In this document: piece after piece, positions 18,101 to 27,599 of the stretch
Layout of the letters: each line of letters opens with the position of its first letter
Position numbering within the stretch: position 1 is the first letter of the stretch
Made by a program: the position numbers and the translations under genes
Notes under the pieces: model-generated
Databases searched by the model: none
Seen by the model: only the letters and a program-made list of their open reading frames with translations
What the model was told of the DNA's origin: nothing
Source: JAPORK01 sp026710285
GTDB taxonomy: Bacteria > Pseudomonadota > Gammaproteobacteria > Pseudomonadales > Endozoicomonadaceae
Reading direction: 5' to 3'
Assembly (NCBI GenBank): GCA_965201045.1
Contig: OZ241746.1
Coordinates: 4,464,001 to 4,528,000, forward strand
Length of the DNA stretch: 64,000 nt

Positions 18101-20287
18101 ATGAGCGATAAAACAGTTCGATCAAAACAATCAGCCTCTGATATGAGTAATGCTAAGTCTAAAGAGACAATAGATCCTTTGAGTAAAGCTTCAACAGTGT
18201 ATACAAAGAAAGTACAACAAGAGAAGAAAAAAAATCGCTTAATGGAATTTTTCAGCAAATTACAATTTGAGAAAAACAATTCGCAAACCGCAACCGAAGT
18301 GAAACCTGATAATATTGAAAAACAAGAAAGCAGATCAAAAAGGCTCTTGAACAATTTTATAAACATAATAAAAAAAATATTTGGGTTGGATTATGAAACA
18401 ACAGCATTGAAAAAAATAGATAAAATCATTACTGCATTAAAAGATCCTAGTACAACCAACAGATCTGCACTTCATGCCCAGGTGAAAAATTTTGATAGTG
18501 CTGACCTGGAAAAAGCCTTAAATAAAAACCCTCCTAAAGACATGAAGGCGCTCTGCGTCCTTAGCCCCATTTATCCTAAAAATCTATTAACAAGAGATTA
18601 TAACAACTTAAAAGTCGAGGAAAATCCCAGTAAGGTAATGCATTTTAAAGAACTACAAAAAGGAAAAGCATCTGAAGAATTAAGACAACTTGTAGCAAAA
18701 GACTGGGCACCAGATAAAATAAACAGAGAACTCAAAAATATTAAAACAGCACCTGGTGAACAACCTTCAACGGCAGAAGAATTGCAAAAAGCGTGGAATG
18801 ATATAATTAGTAAAAAGATCGATCCACACTCTCTTGCCTTTAAAGCTGCCGAAGCAGAAATAAACAACCGTATTCAAAAAGCAATTGACGAAGAACCCAT
18901 TCATGGTTCTGCACAGGATTTTGCGAAGCCAAACGAATCTGAAGAACATACTTATTATAACATACAGCAGCTCGCTAACCAGCGACATAAACCATCTGGT
19001 GCCAGCAGCTCACCGGATGGTGCAAAAAATACCGGTAATATTGAGACACAAAATATTTCAAAAACGATTTCTCCGACTAAACAGGATACAGCAACTTTTA
19101 ATGCATTGGTAGAAGAGTTCGGTAATCAGGATTTAAGCGTATTTGAGAATGCTAATCCTGATTTTATGCGTTCTATAGATGAAAGCTCCTACAGTAACGA
19201 AACACAAACAGTCCCCGACGAATTTAAGCATAGTTATTTAGCTTTACGGCAAGATCAGCATCATAAAAAAGGAGATAGTAATCATAAACAACAAATAGCA
19301 ATGTTGGAAAATGTTAGCCCCCGTTATCCCACAGATGCTAGTTTGGTTTGTAATCCGGAAAGTGTTGTAAAAAACACAAAGGGAGAAGCGTATTTTCATG
19401 CCAATTTTATCTCCGCACCCTACGGTACCTATATTGCTTCTCAGGGACCAACAACATCTGAGAAGACTTTCAGTGGAAAGTCACAGACTCCTAATATTGC
19501 TCATTTTCTGAATATGATTTCTGGCAAAGGGGTTAAATGTATTAATGACATGACTAATGAAAACGATGCGTCCATAGATAAACGAACAGAATCATATGTA
19601 CCGCAAGCGGGACAGAAAGTTACATATACAGGAGGAGATGGTACTCAGGCAACAATAGAAAATCTTAAGGAAACAAAGCTTTTTAACGGAGAATTTACTT
19701 TACAGCACCTGTTGATTAATGAGAAATCCTGTTTTCGGTTGCAAAATAACCACTTTAATGATAGGACAACAGGGAAACCAGGACAGTTACTTGTTCAGGC
19801 ATTTTTGGCTCGCAAGATCAGTCCTGATTTTGACATTCCTATATCGACTAACTGTACGGCAGGTATTGGCAGAACCGGAACAAGTACTCTTATACAGCAG
19901 ATAGTTGATGCTTCTTTAACCAGCAAATCAGCAAGCCCGAAAAAACAGGCTGATCACTTTAGCAAAATACAACAAGTAGTTACAAGGGAAGAAATGGAAT
20001 CTATCGTCAACAATATTAAAGTTATAGACGATAAAAAGAAAAAAAAGCTACTTAAGGCGTATTCTAAAACACCACTTACTGAAAAAATGATGAAAGATAT
20101 TGCACTGACTCCAGAGCAATTTAACGCCATAGTAACCGATCCAACACTGATGACACTCATGTTCAGAAATGAAAGAGGGCACAGAGGAGTACAGACTGCC
20201 GGACAATTTCAAACAGTTAATATCGTATATAACAATTTGAAAGAGATGACCTCTTGTGCCGAAGAAATTGGTCTTTTAAAAAAATAA
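18101..20287 (+). CDS. Protein tyrosine phosphatase, eukaryotic-type, effector candidate
   Basis: 728 aa from ATG at 18101 with AGGCGG upstream. The N-terminal ~370 residues are polar and helical without a signal peptide. The C-terminal ~340 residues follow the classical PTP order: RYPTDASLV, YIASQGPTT (residues 444-452), HFLNMISGKGVKCINDMT, the C-X5-R loop CTAGIGRTG with Cys585 and Arg591, and the Q-loop RGVQTAGQF (Gln698, Gln702). YopH and SptP are precedents for secreted bacterial PTPs that dephosphorylate host proteins. Two oddities: the residue before Cys is Asn instead of His, and the segment aligned with the WPD loop (HFNDRTTGKP) lacks the usual Asp. Activity may be weak or lost. The 290 bp upstream are AT-rich. 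Confidence 0.85.
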   Translation: MSDKTVRSKQSASDMSNAKSKETIDPLSKASTVYTKKVQQEKKKNRLMEFFSKLQFEKNNSQTATEVKPDNIEKQESRSKRLLNNFINIIKKIFGLDYETTALKKIDKIITALKDPSTTNRSALHAQVKNFDSADLEKALNKNPPKDMKALCVLSPIYPKNLLTRDYNNLKVEENPSKVMHFKELQKGKASEELRQLVAKDWAPDKINRELKNIKTAPGEQPSTAEELQKAWNDIISKKIDPHSLAFKAAEAEINNRIQKAIDEEPIHGSAQDFAKPNESEEHTYYNIQQLANQRHKPSGASSSPDGAKNTGNIETQNISKTISPTKQDTATFNALVEEFGNQDLSVFENANPDFMRSIDESSYSNETQTVPDEFKHSYLALRQDQHHKKGDSNHKQQIAMLENVSPRYPTDASLVCNPESVVKNTKGEAYFHANFISAPYGTYIASQGPTTSEKTFSGKSQTPNIAHFLNMISGKGVKCINDMTNENDASIDKRTESYVPQAGQKVTYTGGDGTQATIENLKETKLFNGEFTLQHLLINEKSCFRLQNNHFNDRTTGKPGQLLVQAFLARKISPDFDIPISTNCTAGIGRTGTSTLIQQIVDASLTSKSASPKKQADHFSKIQQVVTREEMESIVNNIKVIDDKKKKKLLKAYSKTPLTEKMMKDIALTPEQFNAIVTDPTLMTLMFRNERGHRGVQTAGQFQTVNIVYNNLKEMTSCAEEIGLLKK

Positions 20288-20435
20288 CAGTACAGGAAAT
20301 AATACACCATACAATTTTTAAATGTTTATCAACTTTGATACTCTCCTCTCCCTGAGGATTGATTGCCGATGACCAGCCCTGAACATACAGAAATCACTCG
20401 TTTCACTCATTTAATCAAAACAGAAGCATGCTGTT

Positions 20436-22229
20436 TTATTTAAAAAATCCTTTAAAATGTTGCTGTAATTTTTTTTTCAGGTGGTATTCTGCTTCTTGTT
20501 TTAAAATTTTCTGCAGCAATAGACCAAAGCGCTCTGAGTCAATACTGAAGAGATTTTTTGTCTCTCCTAATTTACCTGCGCACTTTATTGGCCAGGTGAT
20601 ATCAGCATAGCGTGGATTAATTTTACAGGCAGAATTATTATCTATACTATCTCCGGTTATTGTGAGACCCAAATGGTAGTCGATGGTACGATCAATCAGA
20701 TTAATCCAACCATCACCGTGTAAATCCATGCTGAGCAATTTTGCCGTTAAGTCATTATTGCTGGCAACTCCATCATTAATATTCCATTTTCCCTGCAGTA
20801 ATTCAAATGGTGTCCCTTGCGCCCATTCCTGCGTACCGGTTCCTTTTTGATTAACCTTTGCAATCATATCACATACGAGTTTATTTATGTTAACTGCATT
20901 AAATTTACCCTGATTAATATGGAAAGAAACTTCTCCGTTGAGTTTTTTTATTAAGTCATTCAGTGTTTCTCCCTGTGTAAGTAAACGTATATCCGCATAG
21001 GCTTTACCTTCAAGGCTTGTATTTTGTAATAATTTTTCTATTTCTATACCTTTAGCAGAGGCATTCACTGCTATATCAGGTAGTGTCTGCTGTGCATTCA
21101 GCTTTATTGTAGCTATCATAATGCCTTCAGAAAAACCAGTTTTTAACGGTGAAATTTCAGTAATACCATTAGCCGCTTTAACAGTAAGTTCAGGATGATC
21201 AAAAGTCCAGGCATCATATATTAATGAATCTAGCTGTAAAGTCCCCTCCATATTTAATGTACGAATTAGTGCAGCAGGAATAATAACCGGCGCTATTTTT
21301 TCAATACTTTTTTCTGTCGTAACCGATGACCCTGTTGCCGACTCTGATGCAGATGCGTTGTTTTCTTCATGCACAACCGGTATAAAATTTCTAACATTCA
21401 ATTGCGAGCCATTAAGGTTAAACAGTAATTTTTCATTTTCAACACCCAACTTGCCCGAAACAGTAAAATTATTTTTTATTCCAGTAACATTATTCGGCTT
21501 TATAACCAGATTAATATCATTGAGTGCATACTTTTGCTGCTTAAAATCAACAGCCCCAACACCCTGAAGTTTGACATCCATTTTAACTGCTGGCTGCTTG
21601 CTATTTATAGTAGCACTCATTTGAAGAGGAAATTCATTGTCCCGCGCAGAGTAAAAGAGATTTAATGAAGCATTTTTGACAGAAAAATTTTGACCTTCTT
21701 TTACATCCTGATAAAAAAGATCAACATTATCAAAAAAGATTTTTTGAATACTGTCTACAGTAATGCTAAAAGTATTATGATTTTTCGGTGTTGTGCGGTC
21801 CGTACCCGATATAGATTCAGACTGTGAAGTTTCAGCTTTAACTGTATTCGGATAAAAATTAAAACGACCATCAGTTTGTTTAATAATATTTAAATACATA
21901 TCTTTTAAAATAATTTTATTTATCTGAATGGTTTTAGAAAAAAGAGGTACAAGACCAATATTAGCTGTTGCACTCTGTATTGTGAATAGTTTCTGTTTCT
22001 CATTGGTGATATCGACATCATGTATGGTTATTTCTGCATTTGGAAAAAGCCACCACTTTATCTTACCATTAATTGCCAGGTGTAAACCTGTTTTTTTAAA
22101 AAAAGTCTTTTCGATTTTTTGCTTATAGTCATTGAGGTTTATCTGATGGATAAACACCATCAATCCAGCTATAAATACAAGTAACGTTATAATCAATGAA
22201 TAGATTATCCGTTTAGTTGTAGCTTTCAT
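20436..22229 (-). CDS. asmA: AsmA family protein
   Basis: 597 aa. One N-terminal membrane helix (residues ~10-28) and the AsmA signature GLHLAINGKIKWWLFPNAEI are followed by a long beta-rich periplasmic body and the C-terminal AsmA region (FHINQGKFNAVNINKL, MDLHGDGWINLIDRTIDYHL). AsmA-like proteins belong to the bridge-like lipid transfer group and are implicated in moving phospholipids to the outer membrane. The size matches E. coli AsmA (617 aa). It is convergent with the phosphatase gene (148 bp apart) and stands alone. Confidence 0.9.
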   Translation of the reverse strand: MKATTKRIIYSLIITLLVFIAGLMVFIHQINLNDYKQKIEKTFFKKTGLHLAINGKIKWWLFPNAEITIHDVDITNEKQKLFTIQSATANIGLVPLFSKTIQINKIILKDMYLNIIKQTDGRFNFYPNTVKAETSQSESISGTDRTTPKNHNTFSITVDSIQKIFFDNVDLFYQDVKEGQNFSVKNASLNLFYSARDNEFPLQMSATINSKQPAVKMDVKLQGVGAVDFKQQKYALNDINLVIKPNNVTGIKNNFTVSGKLGVENEKLLFNLNGSQLNVRNFIPVVHEENNASASESATGSSVTTEKSIEKIAPVIIPAALIRTLNMEGTLQLDSLIYDAWTFDHPELTVKAANGITEISPLKTGFSEGIMIATIKLNAQQTLPDIAVNASAKGIEIEKLLQNTSLEGKAYADIRLLTQGETLNDLIKKLNGEVSFHINQGKFNAVNINKLVCDMIAKVNQKGTGTQEWAQGTPFELLQGKWNINDGVASNNDLTAKLLSMDLHGDGWINLIDRTIDYHLGLTITGDSIDNNSACKINPRYADITWPIKCAGKLGETKNLFSIDSERFGLLLQKILKQEAEYHLKKKLQQHFKGFFK

Positions 22230-22552
22230 TAAAAGTTATCCTTGTCTTTTTAAATGCACTGATATTTTGTTCTTTCTCACGAGTAGATTGCAACTTTTTT
22301 TAGCAAAAAGCAAAGTCTTCTTTCACAATCTGTTATTTTATAATATATACAGTATTTAATTCATAAAGATAGTTTAAATTATTCGCATGATGAGCAATAC
22401 AGGTACACAATTAATTAAAAGTATTACTAAATAAAGACTCAGGTCTGTTATGATTAGTTTTACAATGTGAATGTATCTGACCGTAAAAGTCAGATATTAG
22501 ATTATTACATTCATGCCGTTTATGTGCTTTATGCAAGATACCACTGTGAATT
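22230..22552. other. Spacer with a small palindrome
   Basis: 323 bp between asmA and the dps-like gene, both minus strand. It should hold the asmA promoter and the dps 3' end. A perfect palindrome ATCTGAC (22475-22481) / GTCAGAT (22489-22495) lies 58 bp after the dps stop; without a following T-run it is at best a weak terminator. No gene. Confidence 0.4.
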
Positions 22553-23017
22553 TTAATCTAAATAAGCAGAAAACATCCAGACCAATTTTTCCTGCTCTTT
22601 GATATAATCACTTATCATACTACCTGTACCTTCATCTCCTGCATCATTACTCATATCCAAAACACGACGCTGTATTTTTATTAAAGTAATAAAGCTATCC
22701 CTGATACTTCTTACTGTATTTATATCATCAGATACATCAGTCATTTCCTGAATTTCAGCATGTTGTATATACTGACTATATGCATGTAAAGGTTTACCGT
22801 TTAATGCCAGTATACGTTCAGCGATCTCATCTATTTTTTGCAATAAATCATCATAAGTCTCTTCAAATTTTACATGTAGCTCAAAAAAGTGATTCCCTTT
22901 TATGTTCCAGTGAAAACCACGCACATTCATGTAAAATATTTGATAGTTTGCAAGCAGTTTATTAAGTTCATCATTAATATTACTTGTTTTTTGCTGATTT
23001 AAACCTAATGAGTTCAT
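22553..23017 (-). CDS. dps: Dps-family ferritin-like protein
   Basis: 154 aa from the ATG at 23017 (GAGGGG five bases upstream; an ATG five codons earlier is possible). A four-helix ferritin-like protein that oxidises and stores iron in a 12-mer. The inter-subunit ferroxidase ligands of the Dps family are recognisable: His36 (FHWNIKG), His48 (ELHVKF), Asp63 and Glu67 (KIDEIAERI). The N-terminal tail is short and only weakly basic, unlike the DNA-binding tail of E. coli Dps, so protection by iron storage is more likely than DNA coating. It is transcribed toward asmA and downstream of lolD by about 100 bp. Confidence 0.92.
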   Translation of the reverse strand: MNSLGLNQQKTSNINDELNKLLANYQIFYMNVRGFHWNIKGNHFFELHVKFEETYDDLLQKIDEIAERILALNGKPLHAYSQYIQHAEIQEMTDVSDDINTVRSIRDSFITLIKIQRRVLDMSNDAGDEGTGSMISDYIKEQEKLVWMFSAYLD

Positions 23018-23123
23018 GAGTTCCCCTCTCATTCTAAATGCTATGTTTTATAATAGCACTGTTTTTTTTATGGAGAAAATTATTTAATCGGTTTAAAAAT
23101 TTACTGCTTTTTTGCTCTGTGTT

Positions 23124-23837
23124 TTACTGCTGAATCAGTCTGCCTTCAGTCAAACAGAGCACTCTGTCCATTTTATCTGCTAATGTTTTATCATGAGTTA
23201 CCACGATAAAACTCACCTTTTGTGTATCAGCAAGTTCCATCATCAAATCATGTACAGAAGCTGCAGTATAATGATCAAGATTTCCTGTCGGTTCATCCAT
23301 AAAGACCAGTACAGGGTTTGTCACCAGTGCACGCGCAATAGCAACCCTCTGTCGTTCTCCTCCAGATAAAGTGGCAGGTTTATGTTGTAATCTCTTTTCT
23401 AATCCAACATGACAGAGCATTTGCTCAGCACGAGAATAAACTGTCTTAAGAGTCGTTTTTTCTCTCATCAGCAAAGGCATTGCAACATTTTCAATGGCTG
23501 TAAACTCGGCTAATAAGTGATGAAACTGATAAACAAAACCTAGCTGTTCATTGCGCAGTAATGCCTGTTGTTTTAAATCCAGTGATGATAACCGTTGCCC
23601 GTTAAAGATTATTTCTCCTTCATCAGGCTGATCAAGACCGGCTATAACATTCAGCAGTGTGGTTTTTCCTGAGCCAGAACTCCCTGTGATGGCAATGCGT
23701 TCATGCTGAACAATGTTCAGGTTTAAATGATCCAGCACCGTGATGGTTTCAGACCCTGCCACATAATTTTTCACTAAATCACAACACTGTAGTATTGGCT
23801 GATTTTCCATTGCGTTGACTGCCTTTTTTTTATTCAT
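23124..23837 (-). CDS. lolD: LolD, ATPase of the lipoprotein-releasing system
   Basis: 237 aa ABC ATPase that drives release of outer-membrane lipoproteins from the inner membrane. Walker A GSSGSGKTT (residues ~52-60), signature LSGGERQRVAIARAL (~158-171), Walker B VLVFMDEPTGNLD (~176-188). I start at the ATG at 23837, overlapping the permease gene by 8 bp; an alternative ATG is at 23810. The frame stays open further upstream, but that part lies inside the permease gene and lacks ABC features. Cotranscribed with the permease. Confidence 0.94.
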   Translation of the reverse strand: MNKKKAVNAMENQPILQCCDLVKNYVAGSETITVLDHLNLNIVQHERIAITGSSGSGKTTLLNVIAGLDQPDEGEIIFNGQRLSSLDLKQQALLRNEQLGFVYQFHHLLAEFTAIENVAMPLLMREKTTLKTVYSRAEQMLCHVGLEKRLQHKPATLSGGERQRVAIARALVTNPVLVFMDEPTGNLDHYTAASVHDLMMELADTQKVSFIVVTHDKTLADKMDRVLCLTEGRLIQQ

Positions 23838-25077
23838 AACGTAATGCTTCTGCCGGTTGTGTTTTAGAAGCTTTCCATGCAGGGTAGAGCGTTGCCAAAA
23901 AACTAAACAACAAACTGAAACAACAAATGACAACGACATCTTCCCACTGCAGTTTTGAAGGTAAAAAATCAATAAAATAGATATCAGGGTCGAGAAACTG
24001 CACACCCAGCATGCGCTGAATCCAGGCTGCAATAGCAGCAATATTGAGTGCACCCACAACACCCAAAATGGCACCAAAAACAGTCCCGGTTACGCCAATC
24101 AGTACGCCCTGAACCATAAAAACAGACATAATTGTTTGTGGAGATGCGCCCAAAGTACGTAAAATTGCAATATCTCCCCGCTTATCTGTTACCACCATAA
24201 TCAGCGTGGAAATAATATTAAATGCGGCAATGGCAATTAAAAAAGAGAGCAGCAGAGCAACCATAGCCTTTTCCATATGGACAGCAGAAAATAACTGACC
24301 ATAATTTTGTGTCCAGTTATTAAAATAATACTGCCCCTTAAGATGCCTGACGGCATTATAAACAATTTGCGGTGCTTTAAATAAATCATCTGCTTTCAGA
24401 CGAATGCTCTGTACACTATCTGGTGGCAAACGTAAAAAAGTCATTGCATCCTGAATATTAATGTATGCCATGTTATCATCCATACCCGACCCAACAGAAA
24501 AAGTACCGGCAATATTAAAACGTTTCAGTCCCGGAAAAATACCCATCGGGTTAATGGAAGCCTCTGGCAACATAACAGTAATCTTATCCCCAATGCTAAC
24601 CCCAAGCTTTTGTGCTAATGAGTTACCAATAATAATATTAAATGTATGTGGTTTAAGGCTTTCCAGATTCCCCGAATGCATATACTCATTAAGAGCAGAA
24701 ACCGTTTTTTCATATTCAGGATCAATACCATTTAATAAAATACCGTGAACGACTCCATTGCCGGAAAGCAGTCCCTGATTTTGCGAAAAAGGCGCCGCAG
24801 CCACAACACCTGGCTGTTTTTTAAGCTGTTGCATAATCGGCTTCCAGTCAGTCAGATATCCTTTTACACCGGAAACTGTGGCATGCGGTACCATCCCAAG
24901 AATACGGGTTTGCAGCTGATCGTTAAAACCATTCATCACTGACATAACAATAATTAAAATCATGACACCGAGTATCATGCCAATCATGGAAATACCGGAA
25001 ATAAACGAAATAAAATTATTTTTCCGTTTCGTCCAGGTATATCGTAACCCGATAAATAGTGCTAATGGTCTGAACAT
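23830..25077 (-). CDS. lolC: LolC/LolE-family permease of the lipoprotein-releasing system
   Basis: 415 aa. An N-terminal helix with the family motif (SFISGISMIGMILGVMILII), a long periplasmic domain, and three C-terminal helices (ALLLSFLIAIAAFNIISTLI; VFMVQGVLIGVTGTVFGAIL; VVVICCFSLLFSFLATLYP) give the MacB/FtsX topology of LolC and LolE. TDKRGDIAILRTLGASPQTI is the conserved coupling segment. Enteric bacteria use a LolC/LolE heterodimer with lolD between them. Here lolD follows directly and no second permease is present, so this may be a homodimeric LolF-type subunit; the symbol is therefore approximate. Confidence 0.9.
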   Translation of the reverse strand: MFRPLALFIGLRYTWTKRKNNFISFISGISMIGMILGVMILIIVMSVMNGFNDQLQTRILGMVPHATVSGVKGYLTDWKPIMQQLKKQPGVVAAAPFSQNQGLLSGNGVVHGILLNGIDPEYEKTVSALNEYMHSGNLESLKPHTFNIIIGNSLAQKLGVSIGDKITVMLPEASINPMGIFPGLKRFNIAGTFSVGSGMDDNMAYINIQDAMTFLRLPPDSVQSIRLKADDLFKAPQIVYNAVRHLKGQYYFNNWTQNYGQLFSAVHMEKAMVALLLSFLIAIAAFNIISTLIMVVTDKRGDIAILRTLGASPQTIMSVFMVQGVLIGVTGTVFGAILGVVGALNIAAIAAWIQRMLGVQFLDPDIYFIDFLPSKLQWEDVVVICCFSLLFSFLATLYPAWKASKTQPAEALRYE

Positions 25078-25092
25078 TGGTCCTCACTACCA

Positions 25093-25239
25093 AAATATAA
25101 TGGCAAATCTAACTATTATGACAAAGATACTACATTTTTAGCAACAAAAGCAGGCAATCAATGGGAATTGTATTCTGTTGTGTATAACCGTGTCTGTACC
25201 ACTAACAATAACAGATATCATTTGGAACATTGTGAATAA
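25093..25239 (+). pseudogene. Possible 3' remnant of a small gene
   Basis: In the 318-bp gap between the lol operon and the amidoligase-like gene, a plus-strand frame encodes about 48 residues (YNGKSNYYDKDTTFLATK and AGNQWELYSVVYNRVCTT, ending in HLEHCE) before TAA at 25237. The composition looks protein-like, with two Cys, but there is no start codon and upstream it runs into lolC antisense. It could be the tail of a lost gene or chance. The rest of the gap shows only AT-rich sequence and AGAGAGG before the next start. Confidence 0.2.
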
Positions 25240-25395
25240 AATACCTCTCTGAATAACCAGCTGCACTGTTGTGAATCAGAAAAAATAATCATTACACAGC
25301 ATGTTGCAATTTTCAGATTACAGATTTGCGGATATGGAAATTAAAACTATCTCCGCATGTTAAGCATGTGTTTGGTATAAAGAGAGGTACAGAAA

Positions 25396-27597
25396 GTGGA
25401 AACAATACAATCAGCAACCAGTGTAACAAACCAGCCATCATGCATAAAAAGGCAACGAGAAAATCATCCAAACGAGAGTGATTTACCTGTAAAGAAACAG
25501 CTCTGCCCGGAGCCTGTTAAAAGTTTTGATCAACCAGATTTAAGCCAAAGATCGGTCTCAACAGAAAAGGTGGAAACATTAGCCTCTGTTTCAACAGACA
25601 CAGCTGTGCCAATAAAGCTATGTTCTGAACAGGCAGTCATTAACCTGAAAGCTTGCTGTGAAAAACTAAATATACCATTAACACGACCCTCTTCTGGTAA
25701 TGATAATTATAAAACCATTGCAGCACAATTAGAACAAACTATGCAAAAGATGTTTCAGGATTATCCTCCTGATGAAGCAGCAAATTTACGTAATGAATTT
25801 GAAAAAATTTTATATCAGACTGATAAAGCAAATTTATATAAACAAATAATAAATAGTAAAACATCAGAAGAAATAGAAACAGTATTCACACCAACAAAGC
25901 AACCTGTTTTTAATTTGCATGAGAACATACCATTTGAGTGTAGCTTTTTATTTGGAAGTCTGTTTTTGAATGAAGATGAACAAAAACTAATGTTTGCCAG
26001 CCTTGCTTTGCTCTCAAAACACCCGCATATGGAACCGCTTATTGCGCAGTATCAGCAAGAGCTGGAAACTACAGATATTTCTGAGGATGATGGTGAAATA
26101 TCTGAAATGATACAACTAAAAATTATTGATACCTACGCTATCTTTTTGGCAGATTTAACCTTTGTAATACGCAATAGCAGCGATGCAGGATCCATAATAA
26201 ACAACTTTTTTCTTGATAGTAATCATTATATTGAAACCCTGAAAGAGCGGTATTCTTTTTATAAGAAAATGACATTCATGCCTGGTATGAGTAACTTTTT
26301 TATTTTATTAAACTGTAATATTTTATGGTGGCAAAAGGCAACGGTCTGCAGCACTGAGAATCAACCCGTTTCCTCTGCACTGACAACAACCGAGCTAACT
26401 GATTTTTTGTGTAAAACCTGCATTCCACAATGGCTGGAAACCATTATATTTGGTAGCAGTAATGAATGCCATTCTCTGCTTTTACCATCATCTTTGATTA
26501 AAACGGTATTACCACAAACACCATGCCAGCTATTTAACGCTAAGCAGATGCTGTTTGGTGAAGAGTTTGAGTATACCATTCCACAAACAAAAGACATCGA
26601 TATTTTAGATCTTAGAGAACATGAACTCAATGCGGTACAGACATGGAAAAATTATGTACAAGCAGTAAAGCCAACAGCAGCTTTTGATGATGAGCAGCCT
26701 GATTTTGATAGAATAACCACAAAATTTGGAGAATGGCAGGTAACGTTGTACCCTGAACTTGCCCTGCAAGATGAATGTATAGTGATGGAATTTAATGCTT
26801 CTCCTTACAGTGCAGATCAACAGTTTAAAACGGATGAGACCACCTGCAGTGCTTACAAACTTTTGGCTGACTGGGTAATTAAACCGGCAAAATCCTTTGG
26901 ATGGAAAGAATGTTCAGGTCACAAACACATCGATATTATCAGAGCAATTGGTAATAATACAGAACTACTGTTCAGGTTGTTGATAGATATTGAAAACCAG
27001 GGATGGTTTCCTGCTATTTTGCAACGTACAGCCTATAGCAAAGAATATTATCCTTATCTTTGCCAACTGGAACAACCTCATACTACCCAAATACTTGAGA
27101 ATACTATTAGTCATTTTAACCGTTGCCTGACTCAGGGAAAAAACTGTAAAGGAGGAGAAACTTTTTTTCAGTTGATGGCTTTTAAGGGTTGGTGGGGTAC
27201 TTTAAGAGATTCAACAAAACGTTATCACCCCTGCAATGTTAACTATAATTTTCCGACAACGCCAGAATCAGTACTCAGCGGTGAGATAAGCGAGGCTAAC
27301 ACCACATTGGAATTTCGCTTTTTTCATTGTGCCCGTAATGAAACTGAAATAAAGCTTATTAATGAATTGCTCATTGCCTGGCTGGAAAATTTGAGCAGTC
27401 AGCAACAGGAAAAACAACCCGTCTGTTACCAACCGGTGAACCCGGTTAAGATATCGTTTGAAGAAGCCGTTGACTGCTTCAGACAGTTTGTGACAAGGCT
27501 GGGGCTTGATCCGAAAACCTATGAACAGCTGATATGGTATCCACCAGAGAACACCGCTGAACCCTCCATAACTGATGTTAAGATGATAGCTGCTTGA
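25396..27597 (+). CDS. Amidoligase-like protein (glutamine-synthetase-type fold), effector candidate
   Basis: 733 aa, GTG start at 25396 preceded by AGAGAGG. The N-terminal ~120 residues are polar with basic clusters (KRQRE, VKK). The C-terminal half has the landmark order of the amidoligase/GCS2 superfamily: FGEEFEYT (residues 387-394), MEFNASPY, CSGHKHID (506-513), a KRY..CNVN segment (608-615) and TLEFRFFH (637-644). Members form amide or peptide bonds between carboxylates and amines using ATP. The acidic and histidine landmarks are retained, so a working ligase is plausible; the substrate is unknown. The final codons run into the end of an IS200/IS605 element whose TTGACATCC supplies the stop codon, so the original C-terminus may be altered. 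A decayed paralogue tail is at 29669-29843. Confidence 0.6.
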   Translation: METIQSATSVTNQPSCIKRQRENHPNESDLPVKKQLCPEPVKSFDQPDLSQRSVSTEKVETLASVSTDTAVPIKLCSEQAVINLKACCEKLNIPLTRPSSGNDNYKTIAAQLEQTMQKMFQDYPPDEAANLRNEFEKILYQTDKANLYKQIINSKTSEEIETVFTPTKQPVFNLHENIPFECSFLFGSLFLNEDEQKLMFASLALLSKHPHMEPLIAQYQQELETTDISEDDGEISEMIQLKIIDTYAIFLADLTFVIRNSSDAGSIINNFFLDSNHYIETLKERYSFYKKMTFMPGMSNFFILLNCNILWWQKATVCSTENQPVSSALTTTELTDFLCKTCIPQWLETIIFGSSNECHSLLLPSSLIKTVLPQTPCQLFNAKQMLFGEEFEYTIPQTKDIDILDLREHELNAVQTWKNYVQAVKPTAAFDDEQPDFDRITTKFGEWQVTLYPELALQDECIVMEFNASPYSADQQFKTDETTCSAYKLLADWVIKPAKSFGWKECSGHKHIDIIRAIGNNTELLFRLLIDIENQGWFPAILQRTAYSKEYYPYLCQLEQPHTTQILENTISHFNRCLTQGKNCKGGETFFQLMAFKGWWGTLRDSTKRYHPCNVNYNFPTTPESVLSGEISEANTTLEFRFFHCARNETEIKLINELLIAWLENLSSQQQEKQPVCYQPVNPVKISFEEAVDCFRQFVTRLGLDPKTYEQLIWYPPENTAEPSITDVKMIAA

Positions 27598-27599
27598 CA

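Noticed and set aside
23838..24077. N-terminal extension of lolD into the permease gene
   Set aside because: The sequence there is a shadow of the lolC frame. The ABC domain begins shortly after the ATG at 23837, which matches the usual length of LolD.
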